Shown here one piece after another: positions 27,169 through 36,149 of a stretch of 64,000 nucleotides of DNA. A program made the position numbers and the translations under genes. The stretch comes from Aquimarina sp. TRL1 (GTDB taxonomy: Bacteria; Bacteroidota; Bacteroidia; Flavobacteriales; Flavobacteriaceae). How positions within the stretch are numbered: the stretch's first letter is position 1; each line of letters begins with the position of its first letter. The notes below the pieces were generated by a model. The model was not told the origin of the DNA, did not search any database, and saw nothing but the letters and a program-made list of their open reading frames with translations. The DNA lies in the NCBI RefSeq assembly GCF_013365535.1, contig NZ_CP053590.1, forward strand, positions 2,284,501 to 2,348,500. Direction: 5' to 3'.

Positions 27169-27319
27169 TATCAGCAAATTTACAAATAAATAAAGTTAGA
27201 TAAGAAATAAAATGTTAACATTTCGGTGGTTGTTTAAGGATAATTAGGACTTTTATTTGTCAAAAATGAAGTTATCGTTAATTTTTACTTAAAAATAGAA
27301 TAATAATTAAAATGAACAA

Positions 27320-27327
27320 TAGCTTTG
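27320..27327 (+). promoter_or_regulatory. -7 box for the metallophosphoesterase gene
   Basis: TAGCTTTG matches TAnnTTTG, 27 bases before the ATG at 27355. No -33 TTG at the right spacing. Confidence 0.45.
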
Positions 27328-27354
27328 TTAATTGGAATATATCAGGGGAAAAAT

Positions 27355-28593
27355 ATGCGTTGGGTATTATTAATAAGTTTATTGTCATTAATTGAATTTT
27401 ATGCTTTTCAAGCTGTTAAAACGGTGATTAAAAGCAAGCCTTTTCATTGGGGTTATTTGCTTGTTTCAGTGGTGTTATTGTGTTATGTGTTGTTTGTCTT
27501 TTATTCTTATGACAGAAGCATAGGACCTACTAAGTCAACTTTGAGAGCAGGAGGGATGTTGCTTGTAGTGTTGGTTCCTAAACTGGTTATTGTTGTATTT
27601 CTGTTGGGAGAGGATATTATTAGAGGGGTAGTTGCCGTTGGGACGTATCTGATTAATTTTTTTGCTGAGAAAAGATCTGTAGACTACCTTCCGGGAAGAA
27701 GAAAGTTTGTGAGCCAGATTGCTCTTGGGATTGCAGCAATTCCTTTAATAGGTTTTTTACATGGGATTTTTAAGGGGAAATACAATTTTAAAGTACTAAA
27801 ATATACGCTCTACTTTGATGATCTTCCGGATGCGTTTCATGGATTCAGGGTAGCACAGATATCGGATATTCATTCTGGTAGTTTTGATGATGAAAAGAAA
27901 ATAGCGTATGCGGTAGAGCTTATCAATGAACAGGAAATGGATGTGTTGTTTTTTACGGGTGATATCGTTAATACCATGGCGAAAGAAATGGATCCCTGGA
28001 TTTCAGTTTTTAAAAATATTAAAATCCCTGCCTATGGGAAATATTCTATTTTGGGGAATCATGATTATGGAGAATATGTAAGCTGGGAAACAAAAGAGGC
28101 TAAAGCAGCCAATTTTGAAGCAATAAAGAATATACATGATCAGATTGATTTTAAGCTTCTTCTTAATGAGAGTGTTTTTCTGGAGAAAGGGGAAGATAAA
28201 ATTGCTGTGATTGGAGTAGAAAACTGGGGGCATAACTTTAAGCAGGCTGGAGACCTGAAAAAAGCATCAGAGAAGGTAAATGCTGATGATTTTAAGATAT
28301 TATTGAGTCATGATCCGTCGCATTGGGAACACGAGGTGAAAAAACATCAGGAACATTATCATTTAACCTTAAGTGGACATACACATGGATTTCAGTTTGG
28401 AATTGAGATCCCTGGATTTATGAAATGGAGTCCGGTTCAATATGTGTATAAACAATGGGCGGGAATGTATCAAGAGTATGGTCGTTATCTGAATGTCAAT
28501 AGAGGGTTTGGTTTTCATGCTTTTCCGGGAAGAGTTGGAATCTGGCCGGAAATATCAATAATAGAGCTAAGAAAAAAGGGCGAAACTTCTTAA
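27355..28593 (+). CDS. Membrane-anchored calcineurin-like metallophosphoesterase
   Basis: 412 residues from the ATG at 27355, preceded by AGGGGA; a TTG at 27325 lies inside the promoter and is rejected. Three to four membrane helices occupy about residues 1-140. The catalytic domain has the dimetal motifs AQISDIHSG (about 166), FFTGDIVN (about 200), LGNHDYG (about 232), LLSHDP and SGHTHGFQFG (about 340). This matches the YkuE/YaeI-like family, some members of which act on lipid phosphates. Substrate unknown. The thioredoxin-like gene follows after 80 bases. Confidence 0.92.
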   Translation: MRWVLLISLLSLIEFYAFQAVKTVIKSKPFHWGYLLVSVVLLCYVLFVFYSYDRSIGPTKSTLRAGGMLLVVLVPKLVIVVFLLGEDIIRGVVAVGTYLINFFAEKRSVDYLPGRRKFVSQIALGIAAIPLIGFLHGIFKGKYNFKVLKYTLYFDDLPDAFHGFRVAQISDIHSGSFDDEKKIAYAVELINEQEMDVLFFTGDIVNTMAKEMDPWISVFKNIKIPAYGKYSILGNHDYGEYVSWETKEAKAANFEAIKNIHDQIDFKLLLNESVFLEKGEDKIAVIGVENWGHNFKQAGDLKKASEKVNADDFKILLSHDPSHWEHEVKKHQEHYHLTLSGHTHGFQFGIEIPGFMKWSPVQYVYKQWAGMYQEYGRYLNVNRGFGFHAFPGRVGIWPEISIIELRKKGETS

Positions 28594-28673
28594 TTATTAG
28601 AAAGTAGTATATTTACAATGAATTAGAAAGTGAATTTTGTAAAGGCACTTTCGGAAAATTAAAAATAAATGTC

Positions 28674-28970
28674 ATGTCAAAGTTTGGAGATTTAATTAGT
28701 TTAAACATTCCTATTTTGCTCGATTTTTATACAGATTGGAATGAGCCTTCCAAGGCGATGCATCCAGTGCTTAGAGATGTTGCTGCTGCGATAGGAGATA
28801 GAGGAAAGGTTATAAAAATTGATGTGGATAAAAATGAAGAACTAGCAACTGCTTTACGGGTTAAAGGACTTCCTACATTAATGATTTATAAAGGAGGTGA
28901 AATGGTCTGGAGGCAAAGTGGGGAGCAGGATGCGAATACCCTGATTGGTATCATGAAAGAGTTTACGTAA
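28674..28970 (+). CDS. Thioredoxin-fold protein lacking the CXXC active site
   Basis: 98 residues spanning one whole thioredoxin domain: ILLDFYTDW, VIKIDVDKNEELATALRVKGLPTLMIYKGG with the cis-proline (Pro67), and a C-terminal helix. Where thioredoxin has W-C-G-P-C-K this protein has W-N-E-P-S-K (residues 22-27), so both redox cysteines are gone while the flanking residues remain. It cannot act as a dithiol reductase; a binding or chaperone role is inferred. No signal peptide. Its stop directly abuts the stop of the convergent deacetylase gene. Confidence 0.9.
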   Translation: MSKFGDLISLNIPILLDFYTDWNEPSKAMHPVLRDVAAAIGDRGKVIKIDVDKNEELATALRVKGLPTLMIYKGGEMVWRQSGEQDANTLIGIMKEFT

Positions 28971-29612
28971 TTAGGTGATGCTATTAAACGTATATCCATT
29001 TTTATGAAAATGTGCCAACACCTTAGGTAATGCATATTTCATGTTATTAGCAGCTTTTAAGCTGTCGTGAAAAACAACAATACTTCCTTCCTCTGTGTGT
29101 TTGATAGTTTTTAAAGAGCACACTTCTCTATCTATTGAAGCTTCCCAGTCTTTCGATAATACATCCCAAAGAATAATCTTATATCCCATCTTTTTGATAG
29201 CTCTATAGGTTTTTAGTGTGATCTGCCCATGAGGAGGACGAAAAAGTTTTGGTTGTTGCATTCTTTTGCAGTGTGAGTTTATTTGCTTTTCACATAAGAT
29301 GATATTATTTACATAGGTGTCTGTCGGGGTCTTCCATGCTTGTAGATGGTTCATAGTGTGATTGCCAATGCTGTGTCCTTCAGATAGAATTCTTTTGAAT
29401 ACTGAAGGGTGTTTATTGATGTTGTCTCCGATGCAAAAGAAAGTCGCACGAGCATTGTATTTCTTTAGCTCATCTAGAACAAATTCTGTAACATCAGGAA
29501 TTGGTCCATCATCAAAGGTGAGATGAATGTGCTTCTTGTGTGTGTTAGAATAATCCCATATACATCCTGAAAAGATTTTTTTGATGATTTTAGGAGTTTT
29601 ATAAGGGATCAT
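28971..29612 (-). CDS. Polysaccharide deacetylase (NodB homology domain)
   Basis: 213 residues, essentially a bare NodB domain. The catalytic and metal motifs are all present: HLTFDDGP, GNHTMNH (metal-binding histidines), FRPPHGQ, LWDVLSKDW and VVFHDS. It should remove acetyl groups from N-acetylated polysaccharide or peptidoglycan. No clear signal peptide is visible, so the site of action is unsure. Its stop lies at the base next to the thioredoxin-like stop, leaving no room for a terminator. Confidence 0.93.
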   Translation of the reverse strand: MIPYKTPKIIKKIFSGCIWDYSNTHKKHIHLTFDDGPIPDVTEFVLDELKKYNARATFFCIGDNINKHPSVFKRILSEGHSIGNHTMNHLQAWKTPTDTYVNNIILCEKQINSHCKRMQQPKLFRPPHGQITLKTYRAIKKMGYKIILWDVLSKDWEASIDREVCSLKTIKHTEEGSIVVFHDSLKAANNMKYALPKVLAHFHKNGYTFNSIT

Positions 29613-29650
29613 TGATAAATGCTATTTGTAGTTATTGTAAGATACTAAAA

Positions 29651-29679
29651 AAGCGCTTTCTATATCTTTGAAAGCGCTT
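29651..29679 (-). terminator. Terminator of the DUF2723 gene
   Basis: A perfect 10-bp stem (29651-29660 with 29670-29679), 9-base loop, T6 run on the minus strand. Starts 25 bases beyond the stop. Confidence 0.9.
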
Positions 29680-29704
29680 GGTGTTATTTGTTATGATTAA
29701 ATAC

Positions 29705-32700
29705 TTATTGAGCATTAGGGATAGAATCTATGCTATCCTGAATATCTGATTCTTTTTTGAATTCCTTTTTTAGATCTTCTTCTTGCTTTCTTATAGCCTC
29801 TTCTTCGTCATAGCTTCTGTCTCCTTTGTATAGTTTAGAGAACATTCGGAGGTAGCTATTGAATTCTTCTGCCTTTTCTTCGATCCAGTCTTTATCCTGG
29901 TTTTCAATTAAAAGATCCACAACAGCTCTGTATCGTTCAACGTTAATTAAGATTTCTTCTCCGTAATTGTGCTGTTCTAATAAGGTTAAGTTAGAGAAAT
30001 AGGTAAGTTGCTCCTGATATTTTTTAGCAATTTTCACCCAAAGAGCCCTAGCTTTTTCTTTTTCTCCTACTTTGTAATATCCGGAGACATAAGGTTCTAA
30101 TAACGTATAATATTCATAGTATTCAATCGGAAGTTTTTCCATTCCTAAATCAAGAATTTCTTTCGCTTTTTTCATGTCACCTTCCTGGATTAGTGCTTCT
30201 ACCAATCGAGCGAGGTTACTGCGGTAAGTAATCGAATTTTTTCTTGTTTCCGGATCGTGGTATATATCTGGGCTTTCACTATTTCCCCATTCCCAGCTTT
30301 TTACATTGTTATACATGGTCTTCGTATGAATTCTTCCCATTTCGAAGGGTAATCTAGGGTCTACTTTTGTTTTAATAGGAACTAGTTTATAAGTTAGACC
30401 ATCCAATTGTAGATAGTCTTTCATCCACAGATAATCATCATCTCCAAAACTACCTCCAGTAAAATAAATAGGACGTTCCCAGTTGTTGTTGGCAATAATG
30501 TCAAGCATCATAAGGCGATTTTTGTATAGTACCTCTCCTTTGAGATGAATATCGATATAAGGAACTATTTGGTCTGCATCTTCTGGAGCTACAATACCGT
30601 TCTTTAAAACGGCTTCTTTGTCGACAGGAATTCGTATGTGTTTGGTCGGGAATGTGTTTACGGTTACCCCACTAGCCAGATCACCCTGAGTTCTCGGGTC
30701 GTCACTTTGTATCCATCGCATCCAGTTTTTGATCAACATAGTGTCCTTAGTAATTTCTTGATGGAATATGGCATCGTTATTACCATGTGCATAGAATTTA
30801 TGATCCAATTGAGAAGGGATAGGCTTACTGTCGTAGGCAGCTCTTTTCATTTGGTCAATATACCAGTCAGTTGCAAAAAGGCTGGTGTTGACAGTGCGTA
30901 CATCTGTTCTGTATCCCTCAATCTCTTGTGCATACCAAAGAGCAAAAGTATCATTGTCCCCAATGGTGAAAATAATAGCGTCTTTTTGGCAGGACTGGAG
31001 ATACATTTTTGCCATTGACTGAGCGGTATATCTGTTGGATCTGTCGTGGTCATCCCAGTTTTCGGAAGCTAATAAAGTTGGAACTGCTAATAGACAAATT
31101 ACAGTTGTTATAGGAGCAGATAACTTTGGAGATATAGCTTCTTTTAGTAAATCAAATAAGGCATAAACTCCAAATCCAATCCACATAGCAAAGACATAAA
31201 AAGATCCTACCAAAGCATAATCTCTTTCTCTTGGTTCAAATGGGCGTTCATTGAGATAAATTTTTAAAGCCAACCCGGTGAAAAGAAAGAATACAAGGAG
31301 TATCCAGAAATTCTTTTTGTCTTTTTGTGCCTGAAATATAAGTCCGAGTAGCCCTAAAATAAGTGGCAAGAAATAATAAGTATTTCTCGCTTTGTTTTTT
31401 AGTGCGTCAGAAGGGAGGTTTTCCTGTGATCCTAGACGTGTTTCATCGATGAATTTAATTCCGCTTAACCAGTTCCCATCCAAATTCGTCATTTTACCCT
31501 GAACATCATTTTGCCTACCAACGAAATTCCACATAAAATATCTCCAGTACATATAACCCATTTGATAGTCTATTAAATAGTGAATATTACTAAGTAAGGT
31601 GGGTTTTTGAACATTGATATATTCTCCAAAGGATTGTAGAAACTTATGGTAATCGTCATAATCAATATTTCCTCTGGCATAATCTCTTCTGAACTCAGTT
31701 ATAACGTCGATCAACTCTTTTTTGCCTTGATATTCAGGTTTTATAGTGAACTTCAAAGGTCCTGTATACTCCATGTAGTTCGAAATGTGCTCCGTACTCC
31801 ACATTCTGGGTAAAAATGCTTTGTGCCTGTTATCTAGGTTTTGTCTTGATTTTTTATAATTCTTATTAACGATTATATACTTTCCTTTTTTTGTGTCCTT
31901 TTCGTATTTAGGTTTTCCTTCTTTATAAGGTTCATCTTCGTCCAATCCGGCATAGATTTCTGAAAATTGAGGACCGTAGAATAAATGAGTTTCAGGATAT
32001 TGCTCCAAGTTGTAATAGGCTAATAACTCTCGGGCATTATTAGGATTGTTTTCATTGATAACGGTTCCTGCATTAGCACGTATAGGAAGCATGATCCAGG
32101 AAGAGAATCCGACTAAAATAAACAAGATACACAGTAACAAAGTATTTAATTGAGCGTATTCTTTTTTTCTGGTGAATTTTAACCCAAAATAAAAGGCTGT
32201 GGAAATCAGTAGTGCCGCAATAATAGTTCCTGAGTTAAAAGGAAGGTTAATGCTATTCACAAAAAAGACTTCTAAAGCTCCGAAGAATTTTAAGGTGCTG
32301 GGGAGTAGTAATTTGAAAATAAAAAGTAAAACCGCAACAACAATAATATTGGCAGTTATAAAACCTTTCAAGGTTACTTTGTAATTTTTAAAATAGTATA
32401 AAAGCCCAATAGCAGGAATGGATAGTAATCCCATAAAGTGAACCCCAAATGAAAGCCCGACGATTAGCGAAATTAATATAAGCCATCGGTTACCTCTTGG
32501 CTTGTGCATGTCGCGTTCCCATAATAATCCAAGATAAAAAAGAATGGATAGAATACAGGTAGCCATTGCATATACTTCGGCTTCAACGGCATTAAACCAG
32601 AAACTATCGGTAAAAGTAAAGGAAAGTGATCCTACTAACGCAGCTCCTAAAACTGCTATTCCTTTGCTTTGAGAAAATTCCTCTTCTGAAGAAAGAATAA

Positions 32701-33016
32701 GTTTTCTGAGTAAAATAGTGATAGACCAGAACATGAATAAAATAGCGAAAGCACTTGCTACAGCAGAGGTCATATTAACAACCAAAGCGATCTGAGTAGG
32801 GTCAGAAGCAAAAATGGAAGCAAAGGCACCAATCATTTGAAAAAGCGGAGCTCCGGGTGGATGACCGACTTGTAATTTGGAAGAAGTAGCAATATATTCT
32901 CCTGCATCCCAAAAACTGGATGTGGGTTCTACGGTTAATGAGTAGGTGAGTAATGCAATAGCAAAAACGACCCATCCTAAAATTTTATTCCACTTTGTAA
33001 AGTTGAATGTGTTCAT
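29705..33016 (-). CDS. DUF2723 membrane protein (TMEM260-like O-mannosyltransferase family)
   Basis: 1103 residues. The N-terminal 680 residues contain about 12 membrane helices, with the DUF2723 core EPTSSFWDAGEYIATSSKLQVGHPPGAPLFQM just after the first helix: an acidic D/E pair in the first loop, as in GT-C glycosyltransferases. The soluble C-terminal part (about 680-1103) includes TPR-like helices near 950-1060. Human TMEM260, of the same family, is a protein O-mannosyltransferase, so a lipid-linked sugar transferase acting on exported proteins is a reasonable inference. No partner glycosylation genes are adjacent. The last 60 residues are highly charged. Confidence 0.85.
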   Translation of the reverse strand: MNTFNFTKWNKILGWVVFAIALLTYSLTVEPTSSFWDAGEYIATSSKLQVGHPPGAPLFQMIGAFASIFASDPTQIALVVNMTSAVASAFAILFMFWSITILLRKLILSSEEEFSQSKGIAVLGAALVGSLSFTFTDSFWFNAVEAEVYAMATCILSILFYLGLLWERDMHKPRGNRWLILISLIVGLSFGVHFMGLLSIPAIGLLYYFKNYKVTLKGFITANIIVVAVLLFIFKLLLPSTLKFFGALEVFFVNSINLPFNSGTIIAALLISTAFYFGLKFTRKKEYAQLNTLLLCILFILVGFSSWIMLPIRANAGTVINENNPNNARELLAYYNLEQYPETHLFYGPQFSEIYAGLDEDEPYKEGKPKYEKDTKKGKYIIVNKNYKKSRQNLDNRHKAFLPRMWSTEHISNYMEYTGPLKFTIKPEYQGKKELIDVITEFRRDYARGNIDYDDYHKFLQSFGEYINVQKPTLLSNIHYLIDYQMGYMYWRYFMWNFVGRQNDVQGKMTNLDGNWLSGIKFIDETRLGSQENLPSDALKNKARNTYYFLPLILGLLGLIFQAQKDKKNFWILLVFFLFTGLALKIYLNERPFEPRERDYALVGSFYVFAMWIGFGVYALFDLLKEAISPKLSAPITTVICLLAVPTLLASENWDDHDRSNRYTAQSMAKMYLQSCQKDAIIFTIGDNDTFALWYAQEIEGYRTDVRTVNTSLFATDWYIDQMKRAAYDSKPIPSQLDHKFYAHGNNDAIFHQEITKDTMLIKNWMRWIQSDDPRTQGDLASGVTVNTFPTKHIRIPVDKEAVLKNGIVAPEDADQIVPYIDIHLKGEVLYKNRLMMLDIIANNNWERPIYFTGGSFGDDDYLWMKDYLQLDGLTYKLVPIKTKVDPRLPFEMGRIHTKTMYNNVKSWEWGNSESPDIYHDPETRKNSITYRSNLARLVEALIQEGDMKKAKEILDLGMEKLPIEYYEYYTLLEPYVSGYYKVGEKEKARALWVKIAKKYQEQLTYFSNLTLLEQHNYGEEILINVERYRAVVDLLIENQDKDWIEEKAEEFNSYLRMFSKLYKGDRSYDEEEAIRKQEEDLKKEFKKESDIQDSIDSIPNAQ

Positions 33017-33165
33017 AATGATCTATCAGTTATATAACGTGTGGCGAATTTAATAATAAAATGCGGTTTTGAATTATTTAATAAACGGATTAAAAAGGTT
33101 TATGTTTCAAAAACAGTCAAATGGAGAGAGAAAGAAAAAAAAATCTATTTTTTTTATGAAAAAGT

Positions 33166-33195
33166 TTGGAGAGATGAAAGAAAGTTTTAAATTTG
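33166..33195 (+). promoter_or_regulatory. Promoter of tRNA-Gln
   Basis: TTG (33166-33168, as TTTG), 19-base spacer, TAAATTTG (33188-33195). A perfect Bacteroidota sigma-A promoter 17 bases before the mature tRNA 5' end. Confidence 0.88.
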
Positions 33196-33212
33196 CACCC
33201 GCAATCACGCAT

Positions 33213-33285
33213 TGGTCTATGGTGTAACTGGCAACACGTCTGGTTTTGGTCCAGAAGAGTCTAGGTTCGAGCCCTAGTAGACCAA
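33213..33285 (+). tRNA. tRNA-Gln (anticodon TTG)
   Basis: 73 bases. The acceptor stem TGGTCTA/TAGACCA (33213-33219 with 33278-33284), D arm, anticodon stem TCTGG/CCAGA and T arm CTAGG-TTCGAGC-CCTAG all fold without mismatch. The anticodon is TTG at 33246-33248. The 3' CCA is not encoded and must be added after transcription. It has its own promoter and terminator. Confidence 0.97.
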
Positions 33286-33290
33286 CAAAA

Positions 33291-33319
33291 AAGGGAAGCA
33301 ATTAGGCTTCCCTTTTTTT
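33291..33319 (+). terminator. Terminator of tRNA-Gln
   Basis: AAGGGAAGC (33291-33299) pairs with GCTTCCCTT (33306-33314), followed by a T run. Confidence 0.92.
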
Positions 33320-33656
33320 ATTTGTGTAAGTTTTAAGATGTACTTGTAGTTCTGAGGAGGTAAAGAAGTTTCCTTCGGTTAGAGAGAAAGATAGCGCAAT
33401 AAAGAAAAAAGGCATCAGTGGGGTGTTTCTTTGTAGTGAGTAGGATATGGTTGCAATACTTTAAGGTTTGAAAAACAAAGAAGGCTGGTTTTGGGGTTGT
33501 TTCTTTTTGATAGTCAGTGAGATAAAGATGCTGTAATTTAACAAGAGCTTTACGTTTTTTAACAAAATGCTATCGTAATGAGGAAAGGGTTTTTAGTTAT
33601 TTTGTTTCAGGATGTTAGATCCAGAATACATAGTAACGTCTTAAAACCAATTCATT
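33320..33656. other. Non-coding stretch before the DUF1028 gene
   Basis: About 337 bases. I see no ORF, hairpin of note or consensus promoter; TTATTTTG near 33598-33605 is one mismatch from the -7 box. Confidence 0.5.
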
Positions 33657-34982
33657 ATGAGACATATAAATAATTATTTTTTTTTGTTGTGCTTTGCTTT
33701 GCTATTGCCAATGACGCTAATTGCGCAACATACTTTTTCTATTGTAGCAGTAGATCCGGAAACAGGTGAAATCGGAAGTGCAGGGGCTACCTGTATTAGT
33801 GCTGAAGATGGTGCGATAACTGTAAGTGATATTGTGTTAGGAGTAGGGGCAATCAATACGCAGGCATTATGGACACCGTCTAATCAACGAGCAGCTACTA
33901 AGCGTATGAAAGCAGGAGATTCTCCTGAGCAAATTATTCAATGGATGGTGCAACATGGAGAGGTTCCGGATAATGCGCAATATGTTGTTGTTGATTTAAA
34001 TGGAGGGGCACCGAGAACAGCTGGATATACTGGGGTTAAGGTATTTGATGAAAAGTTACATCTTACGGGGGCTAATTATGCGATAGCTGGGAATATCTTG
34101 CTTTCTAAAGAGGTTATCAGGGATATGGAAACTGCTTTTTTGCAAACCGAAGGGAGTTTAGCAGACAAATTAATGGCAGCCTTGCAAGGGGCTAAAAGAC
34201 CCGGGGCTGATTCTAGGTGTTTGCGGGATGGAGTGAGTTCGGGTTCTGCGTATATACGGGTGGCTGATCCGTCAGATACCAATAATGAACACGGAAAGCT
34301 TTCTCTTGATTTGAATGTGTGGATTACAACAAATGTTTTTGAGCCCATTGATGCTTTGCAAAAAGAATATGATAATTTGGGTCAATGTGTGGAGGTGTCA
34401 CTTGCTTTAAAAACAGATAACTATCCGACAGAAACATCTTGGGAAATACAAGATAAGGATCGAAAAGTGGTAGCTTCGGGAGGATCTTATAATAAAGAAC
34501 TTATTACAGTAAAAAAATGCCTTCCATCAGGAGAGTACACTTTTGTTATTAAGGATACATATGGAGATGGGATTTGTTGTAGGTATGGCAACGGATATTA
34601 TAAATTGACATCAGGAGGAAGAACCTTGGCTTCAGGAGGTAGCTTCAGATATTCGGAGCAGACTCCATTTAGTTTGCAAAATTCAAAAAACTTAACGTTG
34701 GATATGAAGAATGAGGTTTTTGTTAAAGATGGAGGAGCTCAGATTGCGATATATCCGAATCCTGCAGATGATATAGTTGTGATCAAGTCCGATGGTCAAT
34801 TTATTTCTTCTTATGAAATACATGATGTTTTTGGTAAGCTTATAGAAAAAGCCAGCAATGGTATAAAAACGCCTAATACAACTATTTATCTCGATGTAAA
34901 AAAGTATCTCTCAGGAATGTATTTTGTTACGATCTATGATGATAAGCAGCAAAAAGAAGTAAATCAGCTAATAGTAAAATAA
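33657..34982 (+). CDS. Secreted DUF1028 protein with T9SS sorting domain
   Basis: 441 residues in four parts. A signal peptide (about 1-23, ending LIAQ) is followed by a DUF1028 domain (about 24-245), which starts HTFSIVAVDPETGEIGSAGA; DUF1028 belongs to the Ntn-hydrolase-like group. Next comes a beta domain (about 250-345) with the IKDTYGDGICCRYGNGYY motif common in secreted Bacteroidota enzymes. The last 75 residues (IAIYPNPADD ... GMYFVTIYDDKQQKEVNQLIVK) form a type A T9SS C-terminal sorting domain. It should therefore cross the outer membrane through the SprA translocon, encoded at the right end. Enzymatic activity is unproven. Confidence 0.93.
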   Translation: MRHINNYFFLLCFALLLPMTLIAQHTFSIVAVDPETGEIGSAGATCISAEDGAITVSDIVLGVGAINTQALWTPSNQRAATKRMKAGDSPEQIIQWMVQHGEVPDNAQYVVVDLNGGAPRTAGYTGVKVFDEKLHLTGANYAIAGNILLSKEVIRDMETAFLQTEGSLADKLMAALQGAKRPGADSRCLRDGVSSGSAYIRVADPSDTNNEHGKLSLDLNVWITTNVFEPIDALQKEYDNLGQCVEVSLALKTDNYPTETSWEIQDKDRKVVASGGSYNKELITVKKCLPSGEYTFVIKDTYGDGICCRYGNGYYKLTSGGRTLASGGSFRYSEQTPFSLQNSKNLTLDMKNEVFVKDGGAQIAIYPNPADDIVVIKSDGQFISSYEIHDVFGKLIEKASNGIKTPNTTIYLDVKKYLSGMYFVTIYDDKQQKEVNQLIVK

Positions 34983-35066
34983 TCAGAAGTAGAGATTGTT
35001 TAATGTGGTGGGAGGAAAAACAATTAATTCTGATAGATCAGTCTGGAAACTGATTATAGTGGTGTA

Positions 35067-35106
35067 AAACAAAACAGGAAAGTAATTTTACTTTCCTGTT
35101 TTGTTT
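35067..35106 (+). terminator. Terminator of the DUF1028 gene
   Basis: A perfect 17-19 bp stem (35067-35085 with 35088-35106) with a very small loop, built of A-rich and T-rich outer arms. Confidence 0.9.
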
Positions 35107-35121
35107 ATTTAGCTTATACGG

Positions 35122-35152
35122 CTAAGCAAAGTACGTTGCTTAGGTGTTTTTT
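35122..35152 (+). terminator. Second, tandem terminator
   Basis: CTAAGCAA (35122-35129) pairs with TTGCTTAG (35136-35143), followed by GTGTTTTTTTT on the plus strand. Its T tract touches the end of the convergent usp gene. Confidence 0.6.
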
Positions 35153-35995
35153 TTAGTTCGCTGGAATCCTGAATGTAATAACTGGTCTTTTGGCATGATT
35201 GACCATGTCTTCGCTAATGCTTCCGTTTACAAAATGTGATATTCCTGTTCTGCCATGAGTTCCCATTCCGATAATCCCGGCTTTAATGGTGTTGGCAAAA
35301 TTCATAATACCTTTTTCTATAGTTTCATCATTGTAGATGTTTAAGGTGTAATCTTCAATGGGTAATGTGCTGAGTAAACTATTCATCTTATGTTCGATAT
35401 AGTGAGTAGTTCTAAATTTGCTGGAAGTGTTAATCCATACCAGATTAAAGGTAGCATCTATTTCTTTGGAGAAGTTATATGCGGCCAGTAAAGTTAATTT
35501 GTCTTCTTCTTCAAAGCTGGAAGCGTATACGAAATTTTTAATATTAAAGAGGTCGCATTCATTTTTGATAACCAAAACTGGAATTTTTGAAAAACGCACT
35601 ATTTTTTCAGAATTAGAACCAATAAACAGTTCTTTTACGCCAGATGCTCCGTTGGATCCCATGATGATAAGATCAATATCATTGTTGGTACAAGTATCGG
35701 AAACGCCCTTTTGCATGCCTTCAAAACTTACGGTTTCTTTAACGGTAATACCTTCTAGGTAGTCCTTGTCTTTGTACTCTTCATACTTGAGATGCGTTTG
35801 CTGCATAAACAAGATGGCAGGTGGTGCCGGAGCAGAGTTACCTGATATGACTAGGTCATTAGAGTAGTCTGGTAGATCGATGATGTGTAATAAATAAATC
35901 TCTGCATTGTTCTTTTTGGCTACCTGAGCAGCTACTTTTAGTGCACTTTCTGCTTGAGGGGAAAAATCTGTGGGTACAAGTATTCTTTCTATCAT
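35153..35995 (-). CDS. Universal stress protein with two UspA domains
   Basis: 280 residues made of two tandem UspA domains. The first (about 1-145) begins ERILVPTDFSPQAESAL and has the nucleotide-binding motif GSNGASGVKELFIGSNSEKIV. The second (about 150-280) has GMGTHGRTGISHFVNGSISE. Both G-x2-G-x9-G-S motifs are kept, so ATP binding is likely. It is cytoplasmic and probably induced by stress; no consensus -7 box was seen upstream. Single gene between convergent and divergent neighbours. Confidence 0.95.
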   Translation of the reverse strand: MIERILVPTDFSPQAESALKVAAQVAKKNNAEIYLLHIIDLPDYSNDLVISGNSAPAPPAILFMQQTHLKYEEYKDKDYLEGITVKETVSFEGMQKGVSDTCTNNDIDLIIMGSNGASGVKELFIGSNSEKIVRFSKIPVLVIKNECDLFNIKNFVYASSFEEEDKLTLLAAYNFSKEIDATFNLVWINTSSKFRTTHYIEHKMNSLLSTLPIEDYTLNIYNDETIEKGIMNFANTIKAGIIGMGTHGRTGISHFVNGSISEDMVNHAKRPVITFRIPAN

Positions 35996-36115
35996 AATCG
36001 TAGGTTTTAAATTGTTAATAAATAAAAGCGTTGAAAGTTTAGCGGGTAGCTTGGGTCTTTTAAATATACGAATAAATTGATTGTCAATGTCTTTTTTTAT
36101 CTAAAAAAATATTCG

Positions 36116-36123
36116 TATATTTG
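36116..36123 (+). promoter_or_regulatory. -7 box of rimP-nusA-infB
   Basis: TATATTTG, a perfect TAnnTTTG. A T-rich stretch lies at the -33 position but no TTG. Predicted start near 36130. Confidence 0.6.
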
Positions 36124-36149
36124 CAGCGTTTAACGAGAAATTAAGAGGT

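Noticed and set aside
27325..27354. TTG start for the metallophosphoesterase
   Set aside because: It overlaps the -7 box; ATG at 27355 follows a purine-rich AGGGGA.
33107..33301. 64-codon minus-strand ORF across the tRNA-Gln locus
   Set aside because: It is antisense to the tRNA, promoter and terminator; such ORFs are a common false annotation.
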